Below are positions 45,605-55,525 of a stretch of DNA of 64,000 nucleotides, piece by piece. The translations under genes were made by a program, and so were the position numbers. The stretch covers positions 265,708-329,707 of the forward strand of contig JAKPHF010000046.1 of the NCBI GenBank assembly GCA_029550525.1. The letters run 5' to 3'. This DNA is from Planctomycetota bacterium (GTDB lineage: Bacteria > Planctomycetota > Phycisphaerae > UBA1845 > PWPN01). A model generated the notes under the pieces. The model ran no database searches, was not told the origin of the DNA, and saw nothing but the letters and a program-made list of their open reading frames with translations. The first letter of the stretch is position 1. Each line of letters begins with the position of its first letter.

Positions 45605-45646
45605 TGCAGGCATCCTGCCTGCACTGTGCACGCTGGAAGCGTGCAC
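45605..45646. repeat. Two adjacent perfect hairpins
   Basis: TGCAGGCATCCTGCCTGCA (45605-45623) and GTGCACGCT-GGA-AGCGTGCAC (45626-45646) lie back to back. They are probably intergenic palindromes of the same general class as the GGCGGGC hairpins, with different arms. Confidence 0.6.
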
Positions 45647-45817
45647 CACAACAACCGTCAGGCCAGAAGGAGTGTCGGAGCCTTCGTCCGCTGTCCGTTC
45701 ATGGTGAAAAACGCTTGCATCGGGTGAACAACTCGGGGAAGATACCGCCCGATCGGTCCGCCTGGCCCGGAGGCCGTCGCAGGACAAGTCGGCCGGCAAA
45801 CTGAACCTGAAAACCGC

Positions 45818-47263
45818 ATGACACAACGCACGGCGCTTCCACATCCATCGGGGCTGACGTTCAAAGCGCTGCTGTGGGCGGCGGCGTGGCTGCAGTTCGC
45901 GGCGCTCGCCGCCGGACAGCCCAGCTCGCCCTTCCTCCAGCAGCAACGGGCCATCGAGGAGACCGTTCGCGAGGAGTTCAACCGGGATCAGCCCACCGAC
46001 CAGCGCTTCGATCTGGATTACGGCGGCTGGTACAGCTTCTATCTGTTCCTGTGGGACGACGGCGTCAAGAGCTCGCGCACGTTCCGTCAGCACGATCTGC
46101 GGCTGTGGAGTTCGCTCGGACTGGACGAAGGGGCTCACTACTTCTACGCCCGCCTCAAGATGCAGTGGCAAGACTTCAACCACGGCGACGGCTTCGACGA
46201 CGAAGACGACTTCGTGGGGCCTGACCTCGACCGAGGCTTTTACGAGTTCAACCTGGGCCGGGCCTTGCGGGCGTATCGCGGCGACGAGGTCGAGAACAAC
46301 CTTCGGCTCAAGGTCGGCCGCGATTTCGTGGACTTCGGCACGGGCTTCGCGCTCTCGTTGCCGCTGGACCAGGTGCGTCTGACCGCCGACCTCGGCAAGC
46401 TGGAGATCCAGGGGCTGGCCGCCACGACCATCCGCAGCAGCAACGATATCGACCTGAGCCGGCCCAACGCAGGTGATTCGGAGCGGAACTTCTGGGGCGC
46501 CCAGGTTCGATACAAGGGTTTCAAAAAGCACCAACCGTTTGCCTACTTCTTCTACAACGAGGATCAACACCGGGAAGCGTGGTACAGTCTGCTGAACAAC
46601 TTCGATTACGACAGTTGGTACGTCGGGCTGGGCTCGGTGGGCGAACTCGTCCGCAACCTGCGCTATCACACCGAGTGGGTCATCGAGGGCGGGCGAAGCT
46701 ACATCTACCGCCGCAGCCTGCTCGAAGAGAATCGCCGGGCGGCCATCCAGGCCTGGGCAGTGGACTTCGGACTGGACTATCTGACGCAGTGGCCCATGCA
46801 TCCGAATTTCAGCGGCGAGTACATGTTCGCCAGCGGCGATCCGGACCGTTGGGGCAGTCCGACCAACGTCATCGGCGGCAACCGCAAAGGCAATGACAAC
46901 AGCTTCTCGGGCTTTGGCTACCGGTACACGGGTCTGGCGTTCGCCCCGCGGCTGAGCAACATCCACATCTGGCGGGCCGGTGCCGCATTCTTGCCGCTGG
47001 AGAAGCTCCGGGGCTTCGAGCAGTTCGAGCTGGGCACGGATTGGTTCCTCTATGCCAAGAATCGCTCGCACGGCGCTGTATCCGACTACACGGCGGACGA
47101 GGCGTCGGGCTATCTCGGCTGGGAGATGGACTACTTCGCGAACTGGCGAATCACGTCGGACCTTTCCTGGACCATCCGATTCGGCTCGTTCTTTCCGGGC
47201 CGGGCCTTCAGCGACCAGACTTGCCGAACGTTTTTCCTGACCGGCGTGACCTACAGCTTCTGA
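45818..47263 (+). CDS. Outer-membrane beta-barrel, alginate-export (AlgE) family
   Basis: This 481-residue protein has a signal peptide ending near LAAGQ and then a run of amphipathic beta-strands (HYFYARLKMQWQDF, NLRLKVGRDFVDFGTGFALSL, FWGAQVRYKGF) to a C-terminal Phe, as expected for an outer-membrane barrel. The pattern fits the alginate_exp family, which forms anion-selective channels for polysaccharide export. No alginate polymerase is present, so the true cargo is open. It starts a run of same-strand genes with a lipoprotein, FecR and a cyclase. Confidence 0.8.
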   Translation: MTQRTALPHPSGLTFKALLWAAAWLQFAALAAGQPSSPFLQQQRAIEETVREEFNRDQPTDQRFDLDYGGWYSFYLFLWDDGVKSSRTFRQHDLRLWSSLGLDEGAHYFYARLKMQWQDFNHGDGFDDEDDFVGPDLDRGFYEFNLGRALRAYRGDEVENNLRLKVGRDFVDFGTGFALSLPLDQVRLTADLGKLEIQGLAATTIRSSNDIDLSRPNAGDSERNFWGAQVRYKGFKKHQPFAYFFYNEDQHREAWYSLLNNFDYDSWYVGLGSVGELVRNLRYHTEWVIEGGRSYIYRRSLLEENRRAAIQAWAVDFGLDYLTQWPMHPNFSGEYMFASGDPDRWGSPTNVIGGNRKGNDNSFSGFGYRYTGLAFAPRLSNIHIWRAGAAFLPLEKLRGFEQFELGTDWFLYAKNRSHGAVSDYTADEASGYLGWEMDYFANWRITSDLSWTIRFGSFFPGRAFSDQTCRTFFLTGVTYSF

Positions 47264-47273
47264 CGGGTTGAAC

Positions 47274-47864
47274 ATGCGACACACCAGGTACATGTGGGCG
47301 GTCTGCACGATGGCGACACTGGCAACGGCGCTGCCGTCCGGGTGCAGTCAGGTTTCGCGGCCGGAGCAGGCCCAGGCCGGCGAGCGGGTCGGTCCCGACC
47401 AGTTTCTGCATGAGCACCTGCAGCGTCAGGCTGTGGTCACGGTGAGTGAAGCCTACCGGGCAATGGTCATGCTGGCCGAGGGCGACGACCGGTTCGACTC
47501 GTTCGCCGCTCGCGAGGAGTACCTCCTGGCCAAGAAGATCGTCCGTCCCGAGTGGAAGCTGAAGCGAGACGCGGCCATCGACCGGGGCAGCGTGGCCTAC
47601 ATGGTGCTGCAGATTCTCGACCTTCGCGGCGGCGTGAACATGAACGTCTACGGACGGCTGCTGGGCGTGGCCGACCGCCGATACGCCGTGCGCGAGTTGG
47701 CGTACAAGGGGATCATGGTCAATCGTCCGCCCTACCGTCTGATCACCGGGCCCGAACTGGTGGATGTACTGGCCCGGGCCGATACGTACATGGCCGAGAA
47801 CGGCCGATACGACGAGCCGCCGACCAGCGTCGTGGAGCAAGTCGAAGCGGCCGACGCGCCGTAG
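47274..47864 (+). CDS. Lipoprotein of unknown function
   Basis: This 196-residue protein has a signal and cysteine in LPSGCSQ. The mature part is helical (QAVVTVSEAYRAMVMLAEGDDRFDSF, LAYKGIMVNRP). It begins 10 bases after the AlgE-like gene, so they are probably co-transcribed. It may be an accessory of the barrel. The start could be a TTG two codons earlier. The family is unknown. Confidence 0.7.
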   Translation: MRHTRYMWAVCTMATLATALPSGCSQVSRPEQAQAGERVGPDQFLHEHLQRQAVVTVSEAYRAMVMLAEGDDRFDSFAAREEYLLAKKIVRPEWKLKRDAAIDRGSVAYMVLQILDLRGGVNMNVYGRLLGVADRRYAVRELAYKGIMVNRPPYRLITGPELVDVLARADTYMAENGRYDEPPTSVVEQVEAADAP

Positions 47865-47942
47865 TCCGGTGCGGGTCCTATCGTATGGTATGGCACCGGC
47901 ATCTCGCTGGTCATCCTTGCATTCGGGGACGGGGAACGATCC

Positions 47943-48881
47943 ATGAGACTCATCGCGAGCGCATTCGCAAGCTTGGCGATCATTCACTCCATCCTGGCCC
48001 AGGCGTCCGCCGATTCGCCGGTAGCGACGGCGCCTGCCGATGCACCCGCCGCAGTCGGCCCCGCGACGCAGCCTGCCCCCGACATCGACGAGCCGTTCCA
48101 GGCCACCGTTCTGCGAGTCGTGGGCAACGTGCAGTACGCGCTTCCCGATCCCGACGGCCAGCCGGGCGAGTTTCAGCCCGTCCGCGAGGGTGATCGCCTG
48201 CCGGCCGGCGCCATCATCCAGACGCGACTGCGATCCAAGGTCATGCTCGCCTTCGGCCCCGATACGGTGGTGCTGATCGACCGCGTGACCATGGCCAGCA
48301 TCGATCAGTTCCACCGCACGGGCGACACCAAGAAAGTGCAGTTGGGCCTGGGCCACGGTCTCATCCGCGCCGCCGCCGTGGAAGGCACGCTTCGCAGCGA
48401 CATGACCATCTCCAGCCCGGTAGCCACGCTCAGCAAGCGTGGCACCATGGATTTCGGCATGCGTTATGAGCCGGGCACGGGACGTTACATCGTGTTCCTC
48501 AACGAGGAAGGACTGGTCGAGCTGATCGATTGGCTTCGCGACGCCCAGCGGACGCTCGAGCCCGGCCAGTACGTGACGCAGGCCCTGCTTCGCTGGATTG
48601 AGATGCGAACGCTCGACCGCTACGTGCCGATCAACGATCCGTGGGGCATGACGGTGGCCGAGTTCCGCTGGAACGCCTGGTACGGCAGCCAGGGCCTTGG
48701 CGTGGTGGAACCGGGCTTGGGGGCCTACACCTTCCGGGCCGATTACAGCCCGTCGAACCGGCCGCCGCCGCGGCCGACACAGATTCTGTCCGTCCCGCCC
48801 GTGTTTCTGCCGCCGGCGCCGGGCGGTCCACTACAGGTCGGCCGTCCCGAAGGCAACTTCGGCACGGGTTTCGGCCAATAG
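47943..48881 (+). CDS. FecR-domain exported protein
   Basis: This 312-residue protein has a signal peptide (MRLIASAFASLAIIHSILAQASA) and an Ala/Pro-rich linker. A FecR domain covers residues 50-180 (VGNVQYALPDPDG, GDRLPAGAIIQTRLRSKVMLAFGPDTVVLIDRVT, LIRAAA, SSPVATLSKRGT). The C-terminus is Pro-rich. A GGGGAAC precedes the start. FecR proteins next to CHASE2 cyclases are a recurrent bacterial pairing, so this may present a surface signal to the cyclase that follows. Confidence 0.85.
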   Translation: MRLIASAFASLAIIHSILAQASADSPVATAPADAPAAVGPATQPAPDIDEPFQATVLRVVGNVQYALPDPDGQPGEFQPVREGDRLPAGAIIQTRLRSKVMLAFGPDTVVLIDRVTMASIDQFHRTGDTKKVQLGLGHGLIRAAAVEGTLRSDMTISSPVATLSKRGTMDFGMRYEPGTGRYIVFLNEEGLVELIDWLRDAQRTLEPGQYVTQALLRWIEMRTLDRYVPINDPWGMTVAEFRWNAWYGSQGLGVVEPGLGAYTFRADYSPSNRPPPRPTQILSVPPVFLPPAPGGPLQVGRPEGNFGTGFGQ

Positions 48882-48989
48882 CGTGCGGGGGACAGGCGTC
48901 TCGCCAGGCTCGGCCAAGGCAATGCCCTGCTGCCCGGGCCACGGACAAGCGAGATGCTCGCTCCCACAAGATCCGCGTAGGACGTCTTC

Positions 48990-51971
48990 ATGTTGCGGCA
49001 ATGGTTGGTTCAGCAACGGCTCGCCCTGACCGTTGGGTTGTCACTCACCATCGCGACGGCGGCCGTTCATCGCCTGGGCTGGACCGCGCGAGTCGAGTTG
49101 CAGCTCTACGATTGGCTGGTCCGCCACTTCAGCCACGTGCCCGCCTGCGAACACATCCTGCACGTGGACATCGATGACGAAGCACTTACCCGCTATGCGA
49201 GCTGGCCTTGGCCGCGCGATGTGCAGGGTGAACTGATCCGTCTCCTGCACGAACTCGGCGCCGAGCGCATCGTGGTCGATCTCGTCTGGAGCGAGCCCAG
49301 GCCGCGCGAATTGCGCGGGCCCATGCTGGACCCGTATGCCGAGCTGGAAGGCGACATGCCGCTTCTGGGCGAGTGGTCCGCCGCGAACCAAGTGCTGCCC
49401 GACGACGAACTGGCGGCAGCCCTCCGCAGCGTCGGATCCGTGTACCTTTCCTTCTATCACGAGCCGAAAGCATCGTTGTTGCAGGACTCGCCGCTGGCTC
49501 GGCGAATGGCAGAATGGCTGCGTAGTGAGTTCGGACTCGATGCGAGAGCCATGGTTGAGAGGTTGAAAGAGTCCGCAGAGTTGAACCCCACCGATCGTGA
49601 CGGTTGCGCTCAACCGGACGAACTGCTCGCTGAGATCGAGGCGGTACTCGCCACTGTCAAGCGACTCGTCGGGCGCGAGTTGGTAGCCGACCACATGAAG
49701 GGCGATTCGCTGCCGAGTGCACGGCAGATCCACGAGGCGCTGCTCGCCACGCCATTCGAACGGCCGACCCCCGACCGCGCCGACATCCTCGCAGCGTATC
49801 ACCGCGAATTGGGGCTGCGCAATCTGCGACGGCTTTGCCCGCCGGTTCCCGAGCGGCTGCGAGGCAAGCTGCCGGTCGTGCACGGCGTCATGCCACCCAT
49901 CTATCAGGTAACCGCCGTCGGTCCCCGCGTCGGCTTCGTGAACTTCGAGGCCCAGGCCGACGCGGACGGCTCGCTGCGACGAATCCCGCTGATGGTCGAA
50001 TGGGAGGGACGGCTGCTCGAACAGTTAGCCTTCGCGGCCGCCCGCGACGAGCTGGGTATCCGGACCGACGAGTTGGCCATCGACGACGCGGGCGACCTGC
50101 GTATCGACGCCGGGGCCGACCGGCCGGCCATGCGCGTGCAGCTCGACGATCGCGGCCGGGCGCTGATCAACTGGCACTCCGCGTGCAAACAGTGGCAACA
50201 CTGCTTCGCCCACCTGCCAGTCACACGGCTACTGCAGGTGCACGACTTCCGCAGGAGCATCCGTCATAACGAAACGCTCATTCAGGCACGCCTGGGCGAG
50301 GCCATGCGTCTGATCAAGGACGATGTTGGTTTCGCCGCCTACCAGGCCCAAGTGCGACGGCTGAGCGAGCTGCGTTCGTTCCTGCATCTGGCCGAATTGA
50401 AGAATCAAGTCGATACCGCCGAGGCGAGGCAGGCCCGCGACGAAGCCGAACAACTGGCCCGGGCGATCGACCAGGAACATGACCTGGGCGTGCGGCTCAT
50501 TCGCGAAACATGGGCGGAACTCGAAACCGAGGCCAATCCGGATGCCCCGGAGATTGCCGCGGAATACCGCCGGTTTCGCGAGGCCCATGCGATCGTCAGC
50601 GAGATCATTCCCGACATCCAAGCCACCAACCGGCGGCTGACTGATCAGGCGGCACAGCTCCTGGCCCAGCTCCGGCCGATGGTGGCGGGCAAGACCTGCT
50701 TTCTCGGCTACACGGCGACGGCGTTGGCCGACATGGTCACCGCCCCGCCGTTCGACCGCATGCCGGGCGTGATGGTCCACTCACAGTTGTACAACAGCTT
50801 CGTCGTGGGCCGGTTTCGCACGTGGTCGTCGCCGGCCGTGCAGACACTCGCCATCTTCGCGCTGGGTCTGAGCGTCACGTCGGTCGCCACGCTGCGAGGC
50901 CCGCGCGCGAGCCTCCTGTTCGTGATCTCGGTCATCGTGACGGCGCTCGTCCTCAATGCGGCAGGCCTGTTCGCTCGCCAGGATCACTGGCTGCAGTTGG
51001 TGACGGGTCTGGTGCTGACGTTCGTTGCCTGGGCGCTGATCGTGATGATTCGTTACCTGGTCACCGACCGGCAGCGCCGCCGATTCAGCAAGGCGGTGGC
51101 CCAGTACGTCTCGCCGGCCATGGCCCGGCAGATCGGCGAATCGTCACAACCGTTGAGCTTCGCCCCGGTCGAAGCCGTCGTCACCTGTCTGTTCACCGAC
51201 CTGGCCGGCTTCACGGCCATGAGCGAAGAATTGGGCCCGGCCGGCACGCGAGCCGTCCTCAACCCGTACCTGGAGAGCATGTCGGCCGTCCTGCATCGGC
51301 ACCAGGCCCTCATCAACAAGTTCATGGGCGACGGTGTGTTCGCCTTCTTCAACTCGCCCATCCTGCCCTGCCCCGAGCACGAGATTGCGGCGTGCGAAGC
51401 GGCCCTGGATAGCCGTGAAGCCCTGTTCGAACTGGTCGCCCGTCATGCCGACTCGCCGCTGGCCGGCTACTTCCAGCGGCTGCAGGTCCGAACCGGGATC
51501 GCCAGCGGACGGGTGTTTGTGGGGGATTACGGGAGCGAGGACAAGCTCGACTACACCTGCATGGGCGACGTGGTCAACCTGGCGGCGCGGCTCGAGTCAG
51601 CCAACAAGCAGTTTGCCACCGCAATTCTGGTGTGCGGCAACACGCGTGCGGCCACGGGCGACCGATACATTTTCCGCCATCTGGGCATGATCCAGGTCAA
51701 AGGCCAGCGTCGGGGCATCTCGGTCTACGAATTGTTGGGGCGGCGCGGGCAGGTCGATGCCGCCATGCAGGAGCACGCCGAACGCTTCGATCAAGCGGTG
51801 CTCGCATTCGCCCACCGGGACTTCCAAGCGGCCGCCGCCGGCTTTGCCGAGTGCCTGCAAGCCCGACCCAGCGACGCTGCTGCCGCCCGGTATCTGCCTC
51901 TGGTTCGTCACTTGTCGGCGAACCCGCCGCCGACCGACTGGACGGGTGCCATCGAACTGACGGAAAAGTGA
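48990..51971 (+). CDS. CHASE2-domain class III adenylate/guanylate cyclase
   Basis: This is a 993-residue membrane receptor cyclase. It has an N-terminal TM helix, a long extracytoplasmic CHASE2 domain to about residue 600 (ILHVDIDDEALTRYASWPWPRDVQGELIRLL, GFVNFEAQADADGSLRRIPL), interrupted near residues 420-560 by a Gln/Glu-rich coiled-coil insertion. Three TM helices follow (about 615-690), then the cyclase domain from about 725 to 905 with LFTDLAGFTAMSEELG, the metal site in KFMGDGVFAFF, and YTCMGDVVNLAARLE. It makes cAMP or cGMP in response to an outside signal. AGGA precedes the start. Confidence 0.93.
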   Translation: MLRQWLVQQRLALTVGLSLTIATAAVHRLGWTARVELQLYDWLVRHFSHVPACEHILHVDIDDEALTRYASWPWPRDVQGELIRLLHELGAERIVVDLVWSEPRPRELRGPMLDPYAELEGDMPLLGEWSAANQVLPDDELAAALRSVGSVYLSFYHEPKASLLQDSPLARRMAEWLRSEFGLDARAMVERLKESAELNPTDRDGCAQPDELLAEIEAVLATVKRLVGRELVADHMKGDSLPSARQIHEALLATPFERPTPDRADILAAYHRELGLRNLRRLCPPVPERLRGKLPVVHGVMPPIYQVTAVGPRVGFVNFEAQADADGSLRRIPLMVEWEGRLLEQLAFAAARDELGIRTDELAIDDAGDLRIDAGADRPAMRVQLDDRGRALINWHSACKQWQHCFAHLPVTRLLQVHDFRRSIRHNETLIQARLGEAMRLIKDDVGFAAYQAQVRRLSELRSFLHLAELKNQVDTAEARQARDEAEQLARAIDQEHDLGVRLIRETWAELETEANPDAPEIAAEYRRFREAHAIVSEIIPDIQATNRRLTDQAAQLLAQLRPMVAGKTCFLGYTATALADMVTAPPFDRMPGVMVHSQLYNSFVVGRFRTWSSPAVQTLAIFALGLSVTSVATLRGPRASLLFVISVIVTALVLNAAGLFARQDHWLQLVTGLVLTFVAWALIVMIRYLVTDRQRRRFSKAVAQYVSPAMARQIGESSQPLSFAPVEAVVTCLFTDLAGFTAMSEELGPAGTRAVLNPYLESMSAVLHRHQALINKFMGDGVFAFFNSPILPCPEHEIAACEAALDSREALFELVARHADSPLAGYFQRLQVRTGIASGRVFVGDYGSEDKLDYTCMGDVVNLAARLESANKQFATAILVCGNTRAATGDRYIFRHLGMIQVKGQRRGISVYELLGRRGQVDAAMQEHAERFDQAVLAFAHRDFQAAAAGFAECLQARPSDAAAARYLPLVRHLSANPPPTDWTGAIELTEK

Positions 51972-52363
51972 CCGTGCCTGCCGACGCGAGCCGCCTTGTG
52001 TCGCAGGGGTACCGTGCCGGAATTCTGTCCCACCCAACGCTGCTCACTTGAATTGGGGAATTCGACCCCAGGGAATACCCCTAATCTCCCCGATGGGCAA
52101 GAACGGCAAAGCTGTAATAGGTGAAGAGCCGACGCGAACATTGCCGCGGCGAGTCATATTTACTTCACAACTACTGCGTGTAAGCGCACCCGAACGCTGG
52201 AACACATGCACAAAATCGCTTAGAATAGAGATATTGTTAACTGCATCGGAACTTCGGGGTCGATCATAAGGCACCGTGGTGCTCGCCCGCTGCGTGGCGA
52301 GAGGTACTTGTGGATCATCCCGTAGAGTTCCGCTTTTGTCCGGTTCAGCAAGGAGCAAGACCA
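51972..52363. other. Intergenic, no gene recognised
   Basis: This holds GGGGAATTCGACCCC and other short hairpins after the cyclase stop, and an AT-richer region near 52200-52240 with TAGAAT that may be a -10 box for the HTH gene, without a good -35. No coding frame is supported. Confidence 0.4.
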
Positions 52364-52714
52364 ATGGCAAAGAAGAAGACGTTTGTGCAGGGGATGGGCA
52401 TGCTCAACCTGCTCAGCGACCGTGACTGGATCACCATTATTGCAGTCCTGATCCGGGACGGCGGGAAGGAGGCCCAACCCCTGGCGGAGACCTTGCTCTC
52501 CCGGACCAAGCATGGTCGCCAGATTCGACTGCTGCGGCTGATCCACGAGAAGCAGCCGACCATTCCGGAAATGCAGCGAACGATGAAAGTCAGCCGGCGC
52601 ACCATCTTCCGGGATTTGAACAGCCTGGAGGAATACGGCGTTCAGTTGAACGTGGACGACTCCTATCACTACAGCATCACCGACCTGCCCAAGAACATGA
52701 GCCGGCTACTGTAG
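52364..52714 (+). CDS. HTH-domain DNA-binding protein
   Basis: This 116-residue protein starts after AAGGAGC. The C-terminal half is a DeoR/HTH_11-like winged helix: LLRLIHEKQPTIPEMQRTMKVSRRTIFRDLNSLEEYGVQL, with the recognition helix at VSRRTIFRDL. The N-terminal half (MLNLLSDRDWITIIAVLIRDGG) is helical and may dimerise. There is no ligand-binding domain. It may control neighbouring genes; its target is unknown. Confidence 0.8.
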   Translation: MAKKKTFVQGMGMLNLLSDRDWITIIAVLIRDGGKEAQPLAETLLSRTKHGRQIRLLRLIHEKQPTIPEMQRTMKVSRRTIFRDLNSLEEYGVQLNVDDSYHYSITDLPKNMSRLL

Positions 52715-52841
52715 ACGGTTCGCCTCCCGGCAAAGCACCGATAGTCGCGGCAGTGACTCCCCGAAGCACGCTGCATTCGAACGAGGCCACCGGGCCAAGC
52801 CCGGTGGCTCGCTTTTATGCGCGCAACGACGCGGGCCTTGA

Positions 52842-55358
52842 TCAGCGAGAAACGGCGTTGAGCAGGTGAACGCGGAAGAATGCGGTGAGGGCGTCGAGGT
52901 CCACCTCGTGCCCGCCGGGATGGACAACCAGCCCCGCGTAGCCGGGCACGCCGTAGTGCGTGTAGATCCGCTTGATGTCCATCATGGCCTCGCGAGCCAG
53001 GGCGACCGTGAACTGGGTGGGCGGCTCGGCCTGTCCGTTCTGGCACTGCAGCGGACGCGGGGCGATCAGCGAGTAGATGTCGGCGAAGTCCACCAGTTCG
53101 CGCAGTCCGTCGAACTTCCAGCACATGCAGTGGTTCTTCTCCATCTGATCCATGCAGGTCAGGAAGCCGCAACTGACCGTCCCAAAGATGCGCGTGTCCA
53201 AGGCCCCCAGCCACATGGCCATCTCGCCGCCGAGCGACAGGCCGGCGCAGCCGATCCGTTGGGGATCGACCTCGGGCAAACTCACCAGAAAGTCCACGCA
53301 GCGCACCAGATCGCAGAGCCGTTCCCCCATGAGCGTGCGGCCGGCTTCGTAGACTTCGTGTTGCCCCACGTCGGTCGAGATGGTCATGTAGCCGCTCGCG
53401 GCCAGAACAGCGGCGAAGCCCTTGTACGGTCCGGTCGCATCATAGACCGACATGCGGTCGCCCCCGTGACCGTGGATGCAAACCACGGCCGGGCACTTCT
53501 CGCCCGGCGGTAACGCGGTGGGCACGGTGACGACGGCCTTGATCCGGCGTGTGGGCGTGGAGTTGAACTCGACCTCCCGCAACCAGTAGCCCTCTTTCCG
53601 CTCGTTGGAGAGCAGCTTGGGGGCCAGCGGCCAATGGGGTTCGAGCAGGTCGGTCACTTTCATGGCCGCCGCCAGACGTGCTCGCACGTCGGCCTGCCAG
53701 GCGACGGCGTCGTCCTTGTCGCGGCCGGTATAGCGTCGCGTCCGCAACTCGGCAGCCGGCCGGCTCGCCGCCGCATCGTCCAGCGACCTGATGGTGATCA
53801 GGGCGGGTTTGTTCGCTTCGAGCGTCAACGGGAACGCCCACAACTCGCGCCCGCTGACAATTCGGGCGGACTCGCCATCGAACCGGATCTCGTACTTTGC
53901 ATCGCCGGCCACCGTGAACCACTCGGGGAACTGGTTGATGCGAGCGTAATCGATAGGCATGTTGAGATACTCGCGATGCCGCGCCCGGTCGAATCGCAGC
54001 CGCCCCGCCCACGGATAACCGCTCTTGATAAACACCCGTACCACGCCGTCGGCGTCGCGGCTGGCTCCGACCTCGAGGTCAGTGCGCCACGGCACCAGCG
54101 TCAACCCCTGCGTTTTGTACAAGGCATACATGAGCGCGGTCCGTGTGGAGTTGCCGTCGCCGTACCAGCCCTCCATGATCCCGTCGGGCCGCTGCTTGGA
54201 GAACAAGACCGCCATCTCGCGATCGATCCACTCGAACGTGCGTTCCACCGGCAGGCGATTCAACAGGTTGAGCGCTCCCTCAACGGAGTCGGCCAGTTCA
54301 TCCACGCTGCGGTCGAGCCCCGGCGTGTTCAGGTGCTCGTACTTCACGCAGTTGCACAGCGCGTGGGCGACAGCGTCATGGTAGCGCGGCTCGTCGTCGA
54401 CCGCGGCCACGGTCAGAAACGCGTCGTACACGTAGCCCCAGCCGTCGCTGATCTGTTTGTCCACCGGCTCGCCGGTTCGCGTGTTGATCGAGACGTACAT
54501 CATGCCGTCCTCGTTCACGCCATGCCGGAGGATGAAGTCGAGCACGGCCCGCAGTTCGGGACGGTACTTTTCGCGGCGCTCGGAATCCTTGTAGGCGGCG
54601 ATGACGTAGGCCTCGGCCAGCCCGCCGATGATCTCGCAGCCGTGGTCGCGCAGCTTGATGGTGTCGAAGCTCAGCAGTTTCTTGTGAAACAGGTACAGAT
54701 CGGCGATTTTGAATGTCCACTCCTTGTACTGCTCGTCGCCGGTCAGCCAGTACAGTCGGCTCATGGTCTGCAGCAGATCGCCGTCCACTTCGACGTTGGT
54801 GGTGGGCACCTTGCCGAGCGGCGAATCGACGGCGGCATGCTTCCAGATGTCGCGGATCAGACCGGTCATGCGTTGCGACCACGGGCTCGGGCCGATCCAC
54901 TCGGTGATGGGGATGAGCCCGTCCTTGGCGTATTCGGCGGCGCCGAAGATGAGGCTGGGCATGTGCGGTCGATCGGTCTTGAACGCCTGCGTGTCGAAGG
55001 CGAATTCGTCGGGCAGGCTGTCCACGCGAATGGTGAGCTTCTGCTCCTGCTCGAAAATGTGCCGGGCGATGCGCTCCAGGTGATAATCACCGGTCATCAG
55101 AGCATACAGCGTGAGGAACGGGTAGTTGTCGGCGGCACAATCGTGAGCGTTCCAGAAACGGTGGGCGGAGTTGTCCACGCGGCGAGGCAACAGCCCGGTG
55201 ACGGGATCGGCGTGGGCGAGCCAGCCATTCACGTAACGTCGGCCGAACTGGATGGCCTGCTGGCTGTGCCGAGCGTTCTGCTGAGCGATCCGCCAGGGAT
55301 CATCCGCGGCCTGCACGCCCGCGACGGCCACGAGAACGAGGATTGACGATAACCTCAT
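52842..55358 (-). CDS. Secreted fusion: alpha-toroid glycosidase-like plus alpha/beta esterase
   Basis: This 838-residue protein has GAGGAGG before the start and a signal peptide (MRLSSILVLVAVAGVQA). Residues 20-590 form an alpha-helical toroid of glycoside-hydrolase/lyase type (TLYALMTGDYHLERIARHIFEQE, DGDLLQTMSRLYWLTGDEQYKEW, HGCEIIGGLAEAYVIAAYKD). From about residue 600 an alpha/beta hydrolase of the acetyl-xylan-esterase/dienelactone-hydrolase type follows: VVCIHGHGGDR, the nucleophile elbow GLSLGG near residue 710, and HPGGHE for the catalytic His. A glycan-degrading role with de-esterification in the same chain is the best inference. Confidence 0.82.
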   Translation of the reverse strand: MRLSSILVLVAVAGVQAADDPWRIAQQNARHSQQAIQFGRRYVNGWLAHADPVTGLLPRRVDNSAHRFWNAHDCAADNYPFLTLYALMTGDYHLERIARHIFEQEQKLTIRVDSLPDEFAFDTQAFKTDRPHMPSLIFGAAEYAKDGLIPITEWIGPSPWSQRMTGLIRDIWKHAAVDSPLGKVPTTNVEVDGDLLQTMSRLYWLTGDEQYKEWTFKIADLYLFHKKLLSFDTIKLRDHGCEIIGGLAEAYVIAAYKDSERREKYRPELRAVLDFILRHGVNEDGMMYVSINTRTGEPVDKQISDGWGYVYDAFLTVAAVDDEPRYHDAVAHALCNCVKYEHLNTPGLDRSVDELADSVEGALNLLNRLPVERTFEWIDREMAVLFSKQRPDGIMEGWYGDGNSTRTALMYALYKTQGLTLVPWRTDLEVGASRDADGVVRVFIKSGYPWAGRLRFDRARHREYLNMPIDYARINQFPEWFTVAGDAKYEIRFDGESARIVSGRELWAFPLTLEANKPALITIRSLDDAAASRPAAELRTRRYTGRDKDDAVAWQADVRARLAAAMKVTDLLEPHWPLAPKLLSNERKEGYWLREVEFNSTPTRRIKAVVTVPTALPPGEKCPAVVCIHGHGGDRMSVYDATGPYKGFAAVLAASGYMTISTDVGQHEVYEAGRTLMGERLCDLVRCVDFLVSLPEVDPQRIGCAGLSLGGEMAMWLGALDTRIFGTVSCGFLTCMDQMEKNHCMCWKFDGLRELVDFADIYSLIAPRPLQCQNGQAEPPTQFTVALAREAMMDIKRIYTHYGVPGYAGLVVHPGGHEVDLDALTAFFRVHLLNAVSR

Positions 55359-55525
55359 GCTTGACCTCCTCGACGGGATAGGCTGACGCGACAACGGGGA
55401 TGAGTACAACGCTTCGGCGGGCTCTTGTCAAAAAACAGCCGTCCGCGCGAGACGCCCCCCCCGTGCACCGAGTGCAGGCATCCCAGCCGCACGCGCGAAA
55501 CGGAAGTGACGCCACACGCGAAGAA

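Noticed and set aside
43760..47308. A 1182-codon open frame on the minus strand
   Set aside because: It lies antisense to the FAD oxidoreductase and AlgE-like genes, which have clear motifs, signals and ribosome sites. GC-rich third positions make such long shadow frames common here.
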